A DNA stretch of 64,000 nucleotides, taken from Hirsutella rhossiliensis (Eukaryota; Ascomycota; Sordariomycetes; Hypocreales; Ophiocordycipitaceae). Where the stretch lies: positions 1,860,001 through 1,924,000 of the forward strand of contig NW_025408674.1 of NCBI RefSeq assembly GCF_020360975.1, in the 5' to 3' direction. This document shows positions 33,566-45,162 of this stretch, piece after piece. How positions within the stretch are numbered: position 1 is the first letter of the stretch; each line of letters starts with the position of its first letter. Position numbers and translations under genes: made by a program. A model generated the notes under the pieces. The model was not told the origin of the DNA, searched no databases, and saw nothing but the letters and a program-made list of their open reading frames with translations.

Positions 33566-34909
33566 TCAGTAGCTCCTCGGAAGCTTCAGCACCTTTTCAC
33601 CAACATAGTTGAGAATCATCTCTCGGCTGACGGGCGCGATACGCGGCACCAGACACTCCCGGAACCAGCGCTCGACGTCATATTCGGCCGCATATCCCAT
33701 GCCCCCGTGCGTGAGGAGGGCGCGCTCGCAGGCGACAAAGGCGGCCTCGGCAGCCAAGTACTTTGCGCTGTTGGCGGCGATGCCTACGGCGGCGTCCTGC
33801 CGTTCCGACTGCCCATCGGCCGCCGCCGCGACGCCGCTGGCATCGTAGAGGCGCGCGGCACGGTACGTTGCCAGCTTGGCCGCCTCGAGCCGCATGTAGG
33901 CGTCCGCCAGCGGGTGCGCGATGCCCTGGTTCATGCCGATGGGCCGCTCGAAGACGACTCTTTCGCGCGCGTACGTCGCGGCCCGGGTCAGCGCCGCATA
34001 GCCGAGTCCCAGCGCCTCGCCGGCCAGTAGACACCTCTCGGCGTTCATGCCGTGGAGAACAATCTTGAAGCCATTGCCCTCGGCGCCAATGCGCGCCGTC
34101 TCGGGAATGCGGTAGTTGTCGAAGAAGACCTCGTTGGCGTCAACGGCTCGGCCGCCCATCTTCTTGATCTTGCGCATCGTCAGGCCCGGCCGGCTCCGAT
34201 CTAGGTCGATGCAGAAGAGCGAGAGCCCCTGGCTCGGCTTGCGGACCATGTCTCGCCGCGTCGTCCGGGCCAGGAGCATCATCTTGGACGCCACTTGTGC
34301 GCAAGTAATCCATATCTTCTGACCCGTCACGCTGTAGCCGCCGTCGATGCGGTCCGCCATTGTCGACAGGCTCAGCGTATTCAGGCCCGCGTCGGGCTCT
34401 GTCACCCCGAAACAAACCCGCCATTTGCCCGAGATGACGTTGGGAATGGTTTCTTGCAACTGCTCCGCCGAGCCAAACTTGGCCAGCGGCTGGGTTGCGT
34501 AGACGTTGGCGTGGATGGCCTGCGCGCCCGCCATGCCGGCCCCGGACTCGGCTATGGTCTGCATCATCATGGTCGCCTCGGAAATGCCCAGTCCGGCACC
34601 CCCCAGAGCCTCGGGCAGCGCGATGCCCAGCCAGCCGTCTCTTGCCAGAGCCGCGTGGAACTCTTCGGGGTCCTGTCCCTTCTCGTCATGTTCCCGCCAG
34701 TACGCGTTTGGGAACTGCGAGCAGACCTGACTGACGGCTTCCCGCACCATGATCTGATCCTTAGTGAAGCTTGTCATCTCCATGACTCCTCGCTGGGGGG
34801 TGGCCGAGAACGCCCGCGGGCCTGTGGCTGCACGACGGCATGGGGTGATTGTCAAGGCATATGCTCGCCGTATCAACGGCCGCGATGAAGTCAACATGAG
34901 GCGAGACAT
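33566..34909 (-). CDS. mitochondrial acyl-CoA dehydrogenase
   Basis: A flavoprotein of 447 residues in one exon that oxidises an acyl-CoA to the 2-enoyl-CoA and passes electrons to ETF. The first 40 residues are Arg- and Ser-rich without acids (MSRLMLTSSRPLIRRAYAL), as in a mitochondrial presequence. The helical N-domain is followed by the FAD-contact signature CFGVTEPDAGLNT, GQKIWITCAQ, and the C-terminal block THGGMGYAAEYDVERWFRE. The usual family length is about 380-420 plus presequence. Chain-length specificity is not evident; branched-chain or short-chain substrates are possible. It lies downstream of the Zn2Cys6 regulator on the same strand. Confidence 0.94.
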   Translation of the reverse strand: MSRLMLTSSRPLIRRAYALTITPCRRAATGPRAFSATPQRGVMEMTSFTKDQIMVREAVSQVCSQFPNAYWREHDEKGQDPEEFHAALARDGWLGIALPEALGGAGLGISEATMMMQTIAESGAGMAGAQAIHANVYATQPLAKFGSAEQLQETIPNVISGKWRVCFGVTEPDAGLNTLSLSTMADRIDGGYSVTGQKIWITCAQVASKMMLLARTTRRDMVRKPSQGLSLFCIDLDRSRPGLTMRKIKKMGGRAVDANEVFFDNYRIPETARIGAEGNGFKIVLHGMNAERCLLAGEALGLGYAALTRAATYARERVVFERPIGMNQGIAHPLADAYMRLEAAKLATYRAARLYDASGVAAAADGQSERQDAAVGIAANSAKYLAAEAAFVACERALLTHGGMGYAAEYDVERWFRECLVPRIAPVSREMILNYVGEKVLKLPRSY

Positions 34910-35291
34910 GATGAAAGGCGCTCCCCCAGTGGAGCTCTCAAGTCACGAACAAGCCACCAAACCAGACAGGCCCTGCTGCTCAAGCCATGGTATCTTGAAT
35001 GCTCTTTTAAGTTTTATACAACTTCGACCTTCACAGGAGACACTGCTGCATGACTGCAGTTGAGACTTGAGAGTAAGACTTGGCTACATGGGGAGCTCTG
35101 GTCATGTTTGGAAATCGGCAATGTGCTCATGGCTGCCATCATATAGCCGACATTGGATCACGCTTCAGTAACTACGGCATAGCCGACTCGGCATCGCCAC
35201 CTTGCAGCGACCAATTAGAAAGGGGCATTTCCCCTCTAGCATTCCCCGCTGCGGGCGCACTCCGATCGGAATCTCCAAATGACATCAACCT
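34910..35291. other. intergenic region
   Basis: About 380 bases between the acyl-CoA dehydrogenase start and the end of the secreted protein gene. Nothing else seen. Confidence 0.4.
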
Positions 35292-37399
35292 CTAAGCGCG
35301 GCATTGCGTGAAATCTTCAAGGCTACCGGCAGGTAGCGCATCTCGCGGTAGACAAAGCGCAATGTCTTCACCCTTGAGCTGCTTGAAGACTCGTGAATAC
35401 TCTCTCTATATAAGTCCCATCGTTAGTCGCCATCGGCAAGAAAGGTCGGCGTCCAAGAAGCGTAGAGAAGAAATTCAAGGTTCTCCAACACCCATCTTTC
35501 TTCACGATTCAACTTACTTGTGTGACGGAAATAAACTCCTCATAGGCCCCGTCCACCTTCAACTTGCCGCGGACGAGATCGCCAACCCCGCCCAGCAAGG
35601 CCACGACGGTGGTGACTTTACTGTCCCAAGTGACTAGGGCCGAGACCAGCTCTCCGTCAAGCCTTGTCGACTCTGTGCTTCCGTACGGGTCTGCCGCGCC
35701 AATTGTCAGCATTGAGCCAAAAATTGGACGTTCCAGGGGCGCTGCCCGGATTGAAGGCTAGACATACTCTGCATCTTCTTTGCCGCCACCATGTTGTGCC
35801 ACCACGCGAGTCCGACGGCCCTGTCGAACGTGATGGTCGGCCAGGCACCGTACGGGGTGACGACCTCGCGGTATTGGCTCTTCTGGCTGGCAATGGAAGG
35901 GATGCCGGCCGGGGAAATGTACCCCATTATGGTGTCCGACTCTGGATCAGTCGAGTTGTTTACCGAAGCAAACAGTCCGGGGACCCGGGTCAAGACCGAG
36001 TTGCAGGTTCTCGCTCGCTCTGCATTATGATAGAGACGCCTGGTGAAAGTATAACTTGTCAGCCACTCTCGGTTTGTTCAAGAAAACTTGTTCGCATCTC
36101 CGATCTCCTTGTTCATCACCAGGAGCGCTCGTCAGAGAACACGTACCGGACAATATCTACGTCGTAATACGGCAGCTCCAGAACTTTCCACAGCTCGTGG
36201 CTTGAGAACCAGTGTCCTAGAACAGGAATTAGTAGCGGCCCCAGCGGTAGAGGTGTCCGGCCGTCTCATTTGGGGGCCGGTTTCTGATAAAACCATAGCT
36301 CACCTTGCTCGACGGTTATGGGGCCAACGCCACCCGCACTGTACTCTACACTCACCAGCTTCTTTCGCTTCACTTTCCAGAGGTGCTCCTTATCCTCTCG
36401 AGACAAGTCAGTGAAGAGGTGCAGGAAGTGGGTGAAGAGCTCTCCCTCATATGGATCGTCGAGGTAGTAGTCACTGCCCTCGCACTCGTAGCGCTGGCCG
36501 GGGTCCGATACAGGCAGCTGCTGGTCCTTGATCTTGGTCACCGCGCAGACCCGCCCGGAGCCGGAATAGAAGACGCGGACGGCGGTGGTCTTGGCATGGT
36601 CGAACCACTTCTGCCAGTCTCTCGCAAGCTCGCGAAAGCTTGGCTCGCGGCTTCTCTCCAGGGAAGAGATGCAAGCATATACGGCCCACAACAGTTCCCT
36701 ATGAACGAGGGCGAATACAACTCAGTCATGCGAAGCAGCATCGGACTTGGGGTAGAGCGTGGCTTGCCTACCCGTTGTCCAAGGCCGGGACGCGATTGAC
36801 CCAGTCCCAAGTAGGTTGCACCTCTGCGCTGCTGGTCGTCACCCACGGCAGAAACCCACCGAACCCGGGATAGGATTGGTTGAATCGAAGATACGTCTGA
36901 AGCTTCGTCGCCATAATCGAGGCCGCAAGCTGGGCCGCACGTGGAGGGTCATCGGGAGCGAGAAACCGCGCCGCCTCTCGCGAGCCAGCAATGACACGGG
37001 CGTAGAGCATCATCTGCAGAGCCTGGGCGATCGCCTTAAAGTAAGCACGTGGTGTTCCAGAAGAGCGCATGGATCCAGCCACCTCCGTTGACCAACCTCC
37101 TTGCTTGCTGCGCTGAATGGGTGCTTCTTGGTGTGATCTCCGGTGGTCCAGTCCAGCTGCGTGCCATCATAGGTCATGCCATTTGCAGCGTTGTACGCAA
37201 CCTCATCCTGATGGAACTTGCCCTCCCAGAACAAGAGATCCCAGGCGAAGCTACGTGGATCGACCAGGATCTGCTCCTGCGTCCAATCCAGGGCAAACCG
37301 GCAGGGCGGCGGGCCACGGCGCCGGCTGGCCGGGAGAGGTGCAGAGGCGATTGCCAGGCAAGAAATGGCTAGGAGCCGTTGCAACAGCGATCGCTTCAT
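35292..37399 (-). CDS. secreted protein, possible glycoside hydrolase of (alpha/alpha)6 type
   Basis: About 520 residues with a clear signal peptide (RSLLQRLLAISCLAIASAPL). Seven exons join in frame: exon 1 is 37097-37399, the first intron 37035-37096, and later junctions follow VPALDNG, ITVEQG, VDIVR, KKMQN and VTQ. The last exon ends ALPAGSLEDFTQCRA at 35292. Notable segments are LLFWEGKFHQDEVAYNAANG, GFGGFLPWV, VPALDNGELLWAVYAC, DDPYEGELFTHFLHLF, SPAGIPSIASQ and VVALLGGVGDLVRGK. The aromatic- and acid-rich helical pattern suggests a glycan-active (alpha/alpha)6 barrel. From memory it resembles fungal proteins linked to endo-beta-1,2-glucanase (GH162), but that assignment is weak. It is divergent from a Zn2Cys6 regulator. 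Gene structure confident; function tentative. Confidence 0.8.
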
Positions 37400-38049
37400 G
37401 TTTGGGTCGGTGAGTTGAGATGAGTGGGAAGAGGAATCGAGGCAACATACTGCACATGTACAGACGAAGCGGAGTGTGAGTGACAGCAACCCTACATGAA
37501 GAAGTCTCTCACAATATACCATGCATGAAGACATACAGTACAGCATGACTGCAGAGTACAGTTCGACAGTATTAGACCTCCGGTCTCAGGACCCGGCAAC
37601 GCGCCTCATCGCCCCCCATTTTCATTGGTTCTCCTTGAGGGGGAAGATGACACTCCCATGCCAGCATACCCAGCACGGGCCGATCCGACAGCTGCTGCAA
37701 ATTGGCATGAACTCATAATCCCCCTCTCCCAACAGCCTCCAGTCTGCAACTCACCCAAAGCGGGAAGCTGGTAAAGAGCCCCGTATGACTGCAGAGAAAC
37801 GAGGCGGCTGCATGCCGGTGCCGGCCGGCCATTGGATCAAGGCGATGCGGAGTACGAAGTAATATCGCATCCTACGAGGCGCGAGCCCTGTTTTCTGTTC
37901 CGTTGTCTCTTGGGCGTTGGTCGTGGCATTTGACCGTCATAAATCCCCGATCCTCTTTTCTTCCCCCCTTTGACACGTTTTCTCCGAACTGTCCCAAGCA
38001 TGATGGCCGCGGACTTTTGCCCGCTCTGGCACAAAAGACAGCGAGTGCC
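37400..38049. promoter_or_regulatory. shared divergent promoter region
   Basis: 650 bases separate the start codons of the secreted protein (-) and the Zn2Cys6 regulator (+), so the two promoters share this interval. No specific operator was recognised. Confidence 0.4.
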
Positions 38050-40123
38050 ATGATGCCTGGCTCTCCTCCCCGTCCTCCGTCCCCGATCACGGACCGGCCT
38101 CGGCGCCGACCAGCGAGCCGGGCTTGCGATCGCTGCCGCCGCAGAAAAGCAAAGGTATTACAAAATACAAGAATAGAAAGGGGGAAATGTATAACATGAC
38201 AAAGTTTCTCCGGCCTGACAGTCTCGGGATATTATCTAGTGTGACTATGTCGGCTCCACCGGGAGTTGCACCCACTGCCGCGACAACGATGTGCGCTGCA
38301 CCTTTGATTTGCCCCTGGCCAGACGCGGGCCCAAGGCCAAGAAGAAGCCCGATGCTTTGCTTTCAGCCTTGTCCTCCGCCCGTCAACCACCTCTGCCGCC
38401 ATCCGCCGCCAGCGGGAGCAGCGCGGCAGCCAGTCCCGCCGTCAACCCGAGCAGCATCCACCACGTGCTCTCTTCCCCGGTCATCAGCGACGCCCCGACG
38501 CCCAGCCTGTCCGCCTCGGGCCATGCCGTCCCGGCGCTGAGTCGGTGGCGCGCCCTGTCCCGCGCCGTGCAGCTGGCTTTGCGCAACACGACCCTGGAGT
38601 GGACCGTGACTCGCTGCCTCGACCTCTTCTTCGAGTATCTCTACCCCCTGACGCCCTTGGTTCACGAGCCCAGCCTCCGAGATGGCCTCGACTTCTTCCT
38701 CACCGAGGCCACCGCATACGCAACCGACCACCCACCGAACTCAGCATCCCACTCCGACTTGGACACAGCACCTTCGACCACCACCGTCGCGGCAGCCGGC
38801 GTGAGTCGGCCATGGTCTCGGTTCCCCCGGAACGAGGTATACGCGGGCTCCAACGGCGAGTCCCTCAATACGTGGCCCGACGCCACTTTTACCTTCATCA
38901 CAGCCGTCTGCGCCGAGGCGGCCTTTCTCCTGCCCAAGGACATATTCCCGGAAGGAGAGCGCGTGGCCGACATCTTCCTCCGAGCCTCGCGCGACTGCTT
39001 GGCACATTATCTAGAAGCAGATCTGGAGAGCCCCAACGCAAACTCTATCACCATTCGTTACTTTCACTCCAACTGCGTTCATGCGGCTGGAAAGCCAAAG
39101 TACTCGTGGCACATCTTTGGCGAAGCGACACGTCTCGCGCAGGTAATGCATCTCCACGACGAGTCGTCCCTCGAGGGGCTGCATCCGGTCGAGGCCGAGC
39201 TGCGGCGCCGAGCCTTCTGGATCGTATACATGGGAGACAAGTCGGCCGCCGTTCTCAACAACCGTCCCATCACCCTTCACAAGTTCTCTTTCGAGTCAGG
39301 CATCACCATTGAGTACCCAAGTGGCCTCGGGGCCCCGGCCCCCTCTCCCATCGGTCATGTTCCATCAAACCCTGCTGTCCGAGCTCAAGGTGCCCGGCAG
39401 AGCTTCATAGACGGGTTCAACGCAAACCTGCGACTCTGGCAGGCGGCCTCGGACGTCGTGCTCGAGATACGATTTTTGCAAGACCAGAAACCATCGCCGA
39501 GATATTCCCACACGCCTTCCGAGATTTTGTTGACAGAAGATGATCGGCAACGGCTCGACTCTCACTTTGTCCGCTTCATCACCTGCCTCGACGACTTGCC
39601 ACCGTACCTGCAGTCGTACACGTTTGCGGCCATTGCCAGCGGGGGCAGGCAGACAACGCAGTCGACCCAGTTCATCATTCAGTGCGCGAACCTTCAAGTC
39701 TCTTTTCACTGTCTGCGTATGGTCATCAACCAGAAGTTTGAGGACATCTCCTATTTCCCTCCCGGCGCCGAACAGGCCGACCTGAGGAAGACGGAGATTG
39801 TTCGAGACATGTTGCGGGTCATGCATGAAGCGCCCTTCTGGTCTTTGCAGGTCAACGGCGAGCCCTATGTAAGCCCTCTTTACTCGCTGGCTACGAGTTC
39901 GGGGCCCACCGTTCATATCAATTACTGACTTTAATATTTCACCTCACAGGTGGAAAAGATTCGCTTGATAGGGGCCAGTTTGCTGGCCATCATTCATCGA
40001 AACCAGACATCTCCTCTCGGCGCGAGAGCACGCGGCGACTTTACGGTCCTCCTTGACATACTAACAAGGCTGGATTCCAGGGCATCTGACGCGCTACGAA
40101 GCAACTCTACGCTTTATACTTAG
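38050..40123 (+). CDS. Zn2Cys6 transcription factor
   Basis: A nuclear regulator of about 600 residues. Exons are 38050-38154, 38240-39868 and 39950-40123. The zinc cluster is split by the first intron: CDRCRRRKAK in exon 1, then CDYVGSTGSCTHCRDNDVRC in exon 2 (spacing CX2CX6CX8CX2CX6C). The basic linker DLPLARRGPKAKKKPD after the cluster is of the type seen in carbohydrate-use regulators. The fungal_trans region includes TPLVHEPSLRDGLDFF, CVHAAGKPKYSWHIFGEA, HLHDESSLEG and LRRRAFWIVYMGDKSAA. It is divergent from the secreted candidate hydrolase, a common layout for a pathway-specific regulator and its target. Intact. Confidence 0.92.
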
Positions 40124-40689
40124 AGTCAATTCAGCCTGTAGCTTTAGAGATGGTTTTATGCTCTCTTCTTCAGGCTTAAGAATTGGTAGATGTCATTGAA
40201 GGAAAGCGAACTGAGAAACGTAAAACAAAAACAATCCTCCTTTCGTACACGAGAAAGCCACGTGAAATTAAACCAAAGCCGAAAACTTCCAACACGAGAG
40301 AGGGAGGAGGAACAACCAGAATCTCAGCTAACAGATATAGGGGTCTGTGCATGTTGATGTGCCTTTCTGCTTTGCCGGCTATAAACGACATATGCGAAAG
40401 ACCACGTGTATGTGCCGACGGCTGAGTTACTTCATCCGACTCTCTATGCTTCTGTCCTCGACGTCGAGAGACAGATGGCGAGGGCATTCCCAGTGTTCCA
40501 GCGGCTCGAGGGTCGCGCTACAAGGAGTCGCCCCTTGTCCCATGGTGGCCGTCGCCGGATGATATTCCGGACCCTAATTGAACATCCAACCTACCACTTA
40601 GCATAGGCTCAACGCCCCTTCTTTCCTTCGGCAGCCACGCAAAAGATGTTTCTAACAAGGAATCTCGTCCGGCCCCCAACCTAGCAGGA
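40124..40689. other. intergenic region
   Basis: 3' flank of the regulator and 5' flank of the second APH-like pseudogene. No supported gene; a decayed 5' part of the APH-like gene may lie here. Confidence 0.4.
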
Positions 40690-41290
40690 ATGACTGCTGC
40701 CGACGCCGAGCATGTGCGCGGGGCGCTATCGCTCATTCAAGAGACAAACCTGCCACATCTCCTGGGCCCGCTACTCTGCGCCTTCGTCGAAGAAGCCCTG
40801 GACCCCGGCCTGGCGGCTATCTACATCGAGCACAACTGTGAGCGCGGCGACGGGTTGCGAGGACAAGCTGCTCTGCTTACCTCTGACTGGCAATATGTTG
40901 TCGAGTGTGGTCGGTCTAGGTTACTGCTCTCATCACCTCATCCCGCAAGCCCGTTGGGCCATTTGTGGACGAAGCGGCTTTCGATCAGCTGTTGCGAAAC
41001 CCAGACGACCAAAGCCGCTGGAACCACTGGGTCTTCTTGACCCATGCCGACTTGAATCTTCGAAACATTCCGGTAGACGAGGTGACGAGAGCGGACGGGA
41101 GTAAAGGCTGGGATGTGACGGGGATCGTGGACATCCGGAATATTGGGAATACACCAAGGCGCTATTCGAATCCCTCAAGTACAATGATATGGCGCGCCGG
41201 CTCATTCACAACGTCTCCAAGGCATTTGAAGACTACTCAAAAGAAGTTGAAGTTGAGAAGCGGAGCTGGGAAGAACGCGACAACATTTAG
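40690..41290 (+). pseudogene. second APH-like kinase gene, degenerate
   Basis: The recognisable segment is GPFVDEAAFDQLLRNP, then the catalytic loop FLTHADLNLRNIPVDEV (HxDLxxxN) and GWDVTGIVD. The C-terminal part (PEYWEYTKALFESLKY to the stop at 41290) lies in another frame. At the junction near 41125-41140, several codons of the expected metal-binding loop (usually IVDWE...) are missing and the frame shifts. The upstream part is split between frames. This is a decayed member of the same superfamily as 23494-24583, but from a different subgroup. Confidence 0.7.
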
Positions 41291-41637
41291 GTTATTCATC
41301 AGCGTCCAAGACTCCGATAAGCTTGCATTTTCTTTATGCCTTAAATGTCCAAGAGCCAAAGTCGCATTGAAAGCCATCCCATAATCCTGGCCTGCCCATG
41401 GGCCCCGGCGCACGCACAGAGGAGCCTGATTCTACGTTTTGCTGGCTCTCAGGGTTCTGCCTTCCCACGCGTGTTGGTTGTACATGTAAGCGCTGCCCAT
41501 CTGTCCTGGGCCAAGAGTGTCCTCGAGCTCTGTTTGTGATAGGACGAAAGTTGTCTTCATATTCCAAGCCCAGGGAATCATATGAGGAGGTGGCCCGTCA
41601 CTGGCCTCTCACTCTCCAGTCGTTCCCAACTCTCATC
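41291..41637. other. short intergenic region
   Basis: Between the APH-like pseudogene and the serine esterase. No supported feature. Confidence 0.35.
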
Positions 41638-42342
41638 ATGGACTCTACTCTGGCCCCCATGGCCGTCGCGCCGATGGCGGTTCACTCGCACACCATTGTG
41701 TTCCTGCATGGCCGCGGTGACAACGCGGCCAGCTTCGCGACCTCTTTGCAGCACTCGACCGACTCCCGTCGCCGCACGCTCCGCGCCGCCTTTCCATCCT
41801 TCCGCTGGGTCTTCCCTCGCGCGCCGCTGAGCGAGTGCGCCGCGTTGGGCGGCCAGAAGACGTCCCAGTGGTTTGATATCTGGAACGTCACCGACTTCTC
41901 GCAACGGGAGCTTCTGCAGGCACCCTGCCTCAAGGACAGCGTCGCTCGCATCCTCCGGCTCCTCCACGAGGAAGCGGCCTTGCTGGCCGGCATCAGTCAG
42001 GGGGCCGCCACCACCACCCACGCGCTACTCAACCTCAGCTTGCCGGCCCCGAGTTCTACTCATGCAGACGCAGGGCCGAGGCTGGGGGCGTATCTGGGCT
42101 TTTCGTGCAGGATGCCCTTTCCGGGGAGAAGCCCGGCCGAGACGCGGGCGATACTCGGCCTCGGCGACGACGTGCCTACGAGCAACGAGGTCCTGCGCAA
42201 TACACCAGTGCTGCTGGAGCACTGCGTCGATGATCCTCTGGTGCTCGTCGCCAACGGACGAGTCTTGCGCGACACGCTCGTAGGCTTTGGCGCACAGGTG
42301 TTGTGGAATGAATATCAGCAAGGCGGGCACTGGTTCAATTAG
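41638..42342 (+). CDS. serine esterase (phospholipase/carboxylesterase family), late nonsense codon
   Basis: An alpha/beta hydrolase related to acyl-protein thioesterases and fungal serine esterases, 234 residues to the first stop. It shows FLHGRGD at the first strand, WFDIWNVTDF, the nucleophile elbow GISQGAA (catalytic Ser), the aspartate in HCVDDPL and the histidine in GGHWFN. TAG at 42340-42342 follows directly, yet the frame continues with PAGMDDVVEFLTRVLG to TGA at 42463-42465. Relatives have an acidic residue at this point, so TAG probably replaced GAG. All three catalytic residues precede the stop, so the shortened protein might still fold, but loss of the last helix makes this doubtful. 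Start: ATG 41638 (MDSTLAPMAV). Confidence 0.75.
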   Translation: MDSTLAPMAVAPMAVHSHTIVFLHGRGDNAASFATSLQHSTDSRRRTLRAAFPSFRWVFPRAPLSECAALGGQKTSQWFDIWNVTDFSQRELLQAPCLKDSVARILRLLHEEAALLAGISQGAATTTHALLNLSLPAPSSTHADAGPRLGAYLGFSCRMPFPGRSPAETRAILGLGDDVPTSNEVLRNTPVLLEHCVDDPLVLVANGRVLRDTLVGFGAQVLWNEYQQGGHWFN

Positions 42343-42465
42343 CCAGCCGGGATGGACGATGTCGTCGAGTTTTTGACTCGGGTGCTGGGGCCATCCACCC
42401 CCAATTCGGGCTCTCAGGTGTACGCCCAGTCTCTACCCGATTCCAAGGACTGGTTCCAGAGGTGA

Positions 42466-43165
42466 TATTTAGCCGGAGCTGGGCGATGAATAATGCCGTA
42501 CCTTTATTCTGATTGTGATGTACTCGCAGGGTACAAATATAAAATTAGACAATAGTGAGCATAAGCACGGCAGAGGTGGCGAGGACCGGGGCTGGAGCCT
42601 CGCGTATGCACATAGCTGGTGAGCCTGCTGGACAGTATTCGTACATGCTCTCTTGGCTTGCTGCGATTCTTCATGACTCCTAGCAATATTGATGCTTTTA
42701 GACCCAAGGCTACTAATCGAGTCATCTCTTAGGGTTAGGATTCAGGTTCGTCTAGGACCTAGAGTTAGCTCCGAGAGTGTCTATTTAGATTATTTAATTA
42801 GTTTTCGGTAGAATGCGAGGGGTTTACCTTTAGGAACTATAATAGCCATCTCGGAGGCACCTAACTAATGATTGGTTACTGTCAGAGCAGAGAGAGGACT
42901 TAGAATACGCGTTCATAACACCTCCAATGCGGGTGCCCCTATTTTGCCTGGTGTAGCGGTATTGAACCAGCTTCACATTTACGATCCTGCTTCAAGGGGC
43001 AGGGATCACCTGAGTCGGGGCCGGAAATAACTAGCCATTCCCTACATCAAATGTACTCAGTGATGCTCATCCCCGCTCTGGCACCAAGCGTCGTCGTTGC
43101 ACTGCTTAGCCCGTCATCAACTCTCCAGCGCGCCCACTCCCACGCATCCAAGTGGCTTGACATAG
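42466..43165. other. intergenic region with a small RIP-like patch
   Basis: No gene. The interval about 42690-42880 is unusually TpA-rich and poor in CpA/TpG compared with its surroundings, as in an old repeat fragment touched by RIP. Confidence 0.4.
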
Positions 43166-45162
43166 ATGGAAGAGCAGCGCCCAAGCCATCTCTGCCCGAT
43201 TTGCCGCCATATCCTGCGCCCCGTCGTGTTGGCCCAGCCAACCGCGCAGACGTTTGAGGTGTTTGTAGATGCCGTCGAGAAGCGCTGCGTCATCTGCTTC
43301 GTCGTCTGGAACCTTAGCCACGACTGTCGCCATCTATGGGTCGCGTCGCCCCAGCTCTGGAAGCCGCTGCAGTACAGGCCCTACAAAGACTACGACGCCG
43401 CCAGCGTCATCAACATACTCGTCGTATACCACAAACCAGCCTCAAACCAGGTGGCCGAGGTCGAGTTTCGCTTGATACCTATCAATGGTTGAGTCTCCCT
43501 CGTGTCGCCATAGCATGCCTCTTTGGCTTCATATACTCACAGAACGCTGTGGCGGCAGACCCGGAGTTTCAGGAACAGCGCCAACTTCCACATGTTGCAG
43601 CCCAAGTCTCGCCAGAAGCAACACTGGCCTTAGGACAGAGTTGGCTAGCCAACTGCATGTCCTCTCACCCGGGCTGCAGTCAGCAGCAACATGGTATGCA
43701 GAAATGGCACCCAACTCGACTCGTCGACGTGGGGACCCAAGACTCGGCTATTTGGAAGGTCTGTCTTGTCGCTCAAGACGGCGTCTCGCCGCCATGGGCG
43801 GAGTACTTAACTCTGAGTTATCGCTGGGCCCCAAACCCAAAGATTCTCCTCACTTCATCCAACGTGCAGGAGCTCCGACAGCTCGGGCGCCCCATCAGCA
43901 CTCTTCCCATTCTCTTTCGAGATGTCATCGCTGTTGCTCGGCATTTTCGCGTCCGCTATATATGGATCGACGCGCTATGCATCATGCAAGACTCGCAAGC
44001 CGATTGGGAAGCCGAGGCTCCGACGATGCAGCACGTATACTCTAATTCGTCGTGCAACGTTGCCGCGTCGGCGTCACGATGTCCCGATGAGAGTCTCTTT
44101 CAGCCTAGAGACGTGGACATGATTCGGCCCGGCTTGGTGGAGAGCTCTCTCTTCTCCTCCCAGTCGGCTGTCCACTACATCTTAGACGAGTCATACTGGG
44201 ATCGGCAGATGCTCAACAGCCCATTGCAAAACCGGGGGTGGGTTTTCCAGGAACGCTTTCTGGCGCCGCGCGTCCTCTATTTCGCTCACCACCAGCTTTT
44301 ATGGGAGTGTTTTACCAGCCACAGATGCGAAGTGTTTCCGCAGGGCATTCCCACCCATTGGTCGTATAAGATTAGAGGGCCCCTTTTAGACAATTCCTCA
44401 CAAGCCAGCTCCGCAGACGCAGGAAAGATGAGCTACGATACGCTTCGATTGTGGACCGACCTCGTCCAGCAGTACTCTCACTGTCAGCTGTCGAAGCCCT
44501 CGGACAAGCTCTTTGCCATGGCGGGCATCGCAAAGCTTTTCCAAGAGACGACGGGCGACGAGTATCTCGCCGGCCTGTGGAGATCTCGCCTCCCTGCCAT
44601 GCTAGACTGGCGGGTGCATGTCCCCCAACCTCGCCAGAATCTCGAGCACATGGCGCCCTCTTGGTCATGGGCCTCGGTCGGGGGACTCGTGAGACCGTAC
44701 GGCATCTCGCTCGACGCCGAGTTGCTTGTCGAGCTTATAAGCGCCCAAGTTGTGACTCGGACGCCTGATCCAATGTCGGCCGCAGAGGGCGGTTCTATTA
44801 CCCTCCGAGGCCGGCTCGTGCGTGTTGTCTGCCGTGTTGCTGGGGCACACCTGGTTTCTTTCGAGTTCATGGACCGTAGCCCTGCTAAGCCTCGATTCTC
44901 TGTCCAAGTGTTTCCAGATTTCTCGGATACATGCTTGGAGCAAGGCAGCATCGTCTCTTGCATGCCGCTCAAGCTGGACTATTACACAGACGAGTCGGAT
45001 GGCAGCAAACGACCACACATATTCTGCCTGGTTTTGGAACAGATTCCTGAGGAGCCAGAATGCCAGAGGCGGTATCGAAGAATAGGTCATTTCGTCGTTG
45101 ACAGCTGGGGCAAGACGGAAATGTTTTGCTCTGGAGAGCTGTCCGTGTTTGACATTGTCTAG
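43166..45162 (+). CDS. HET-domain protein (heterokaryon incompatibility type)
   Basis: About 650 residues. The HET domain is clear: YLTLSYRWAPNPKILL, then RYIWIDALCIMQDSQADW, MQHVYSNSSCNVAASA, and downstream LQNRGWVFQERFLAPRVLYF. HET proteins mediate or signal programmed cell death after fusion of unlike hyphae. The N-terminal part from ATG 43166 (MEEQRPSHLCPICRHIL, with a CxxC pair) seems to belong to the same gene. However, the junction near 43490 does not keep phase with any GT-AG intron of normal length, so the start is uncertain and a one-base lesion or error is possible. The main ORF is open from 43336. It neighbours decayed genes and lies toward the repeat-rich edge, a common setting for this fast-evolving family. 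Confidence 0.82.

Noticed and set aside
34116..34888. Plus-strand ORFs across the acyl-CoA dehydrogenase
   Set aside because: Shadow frames of a GC-rich minus-strand gene; no motif.
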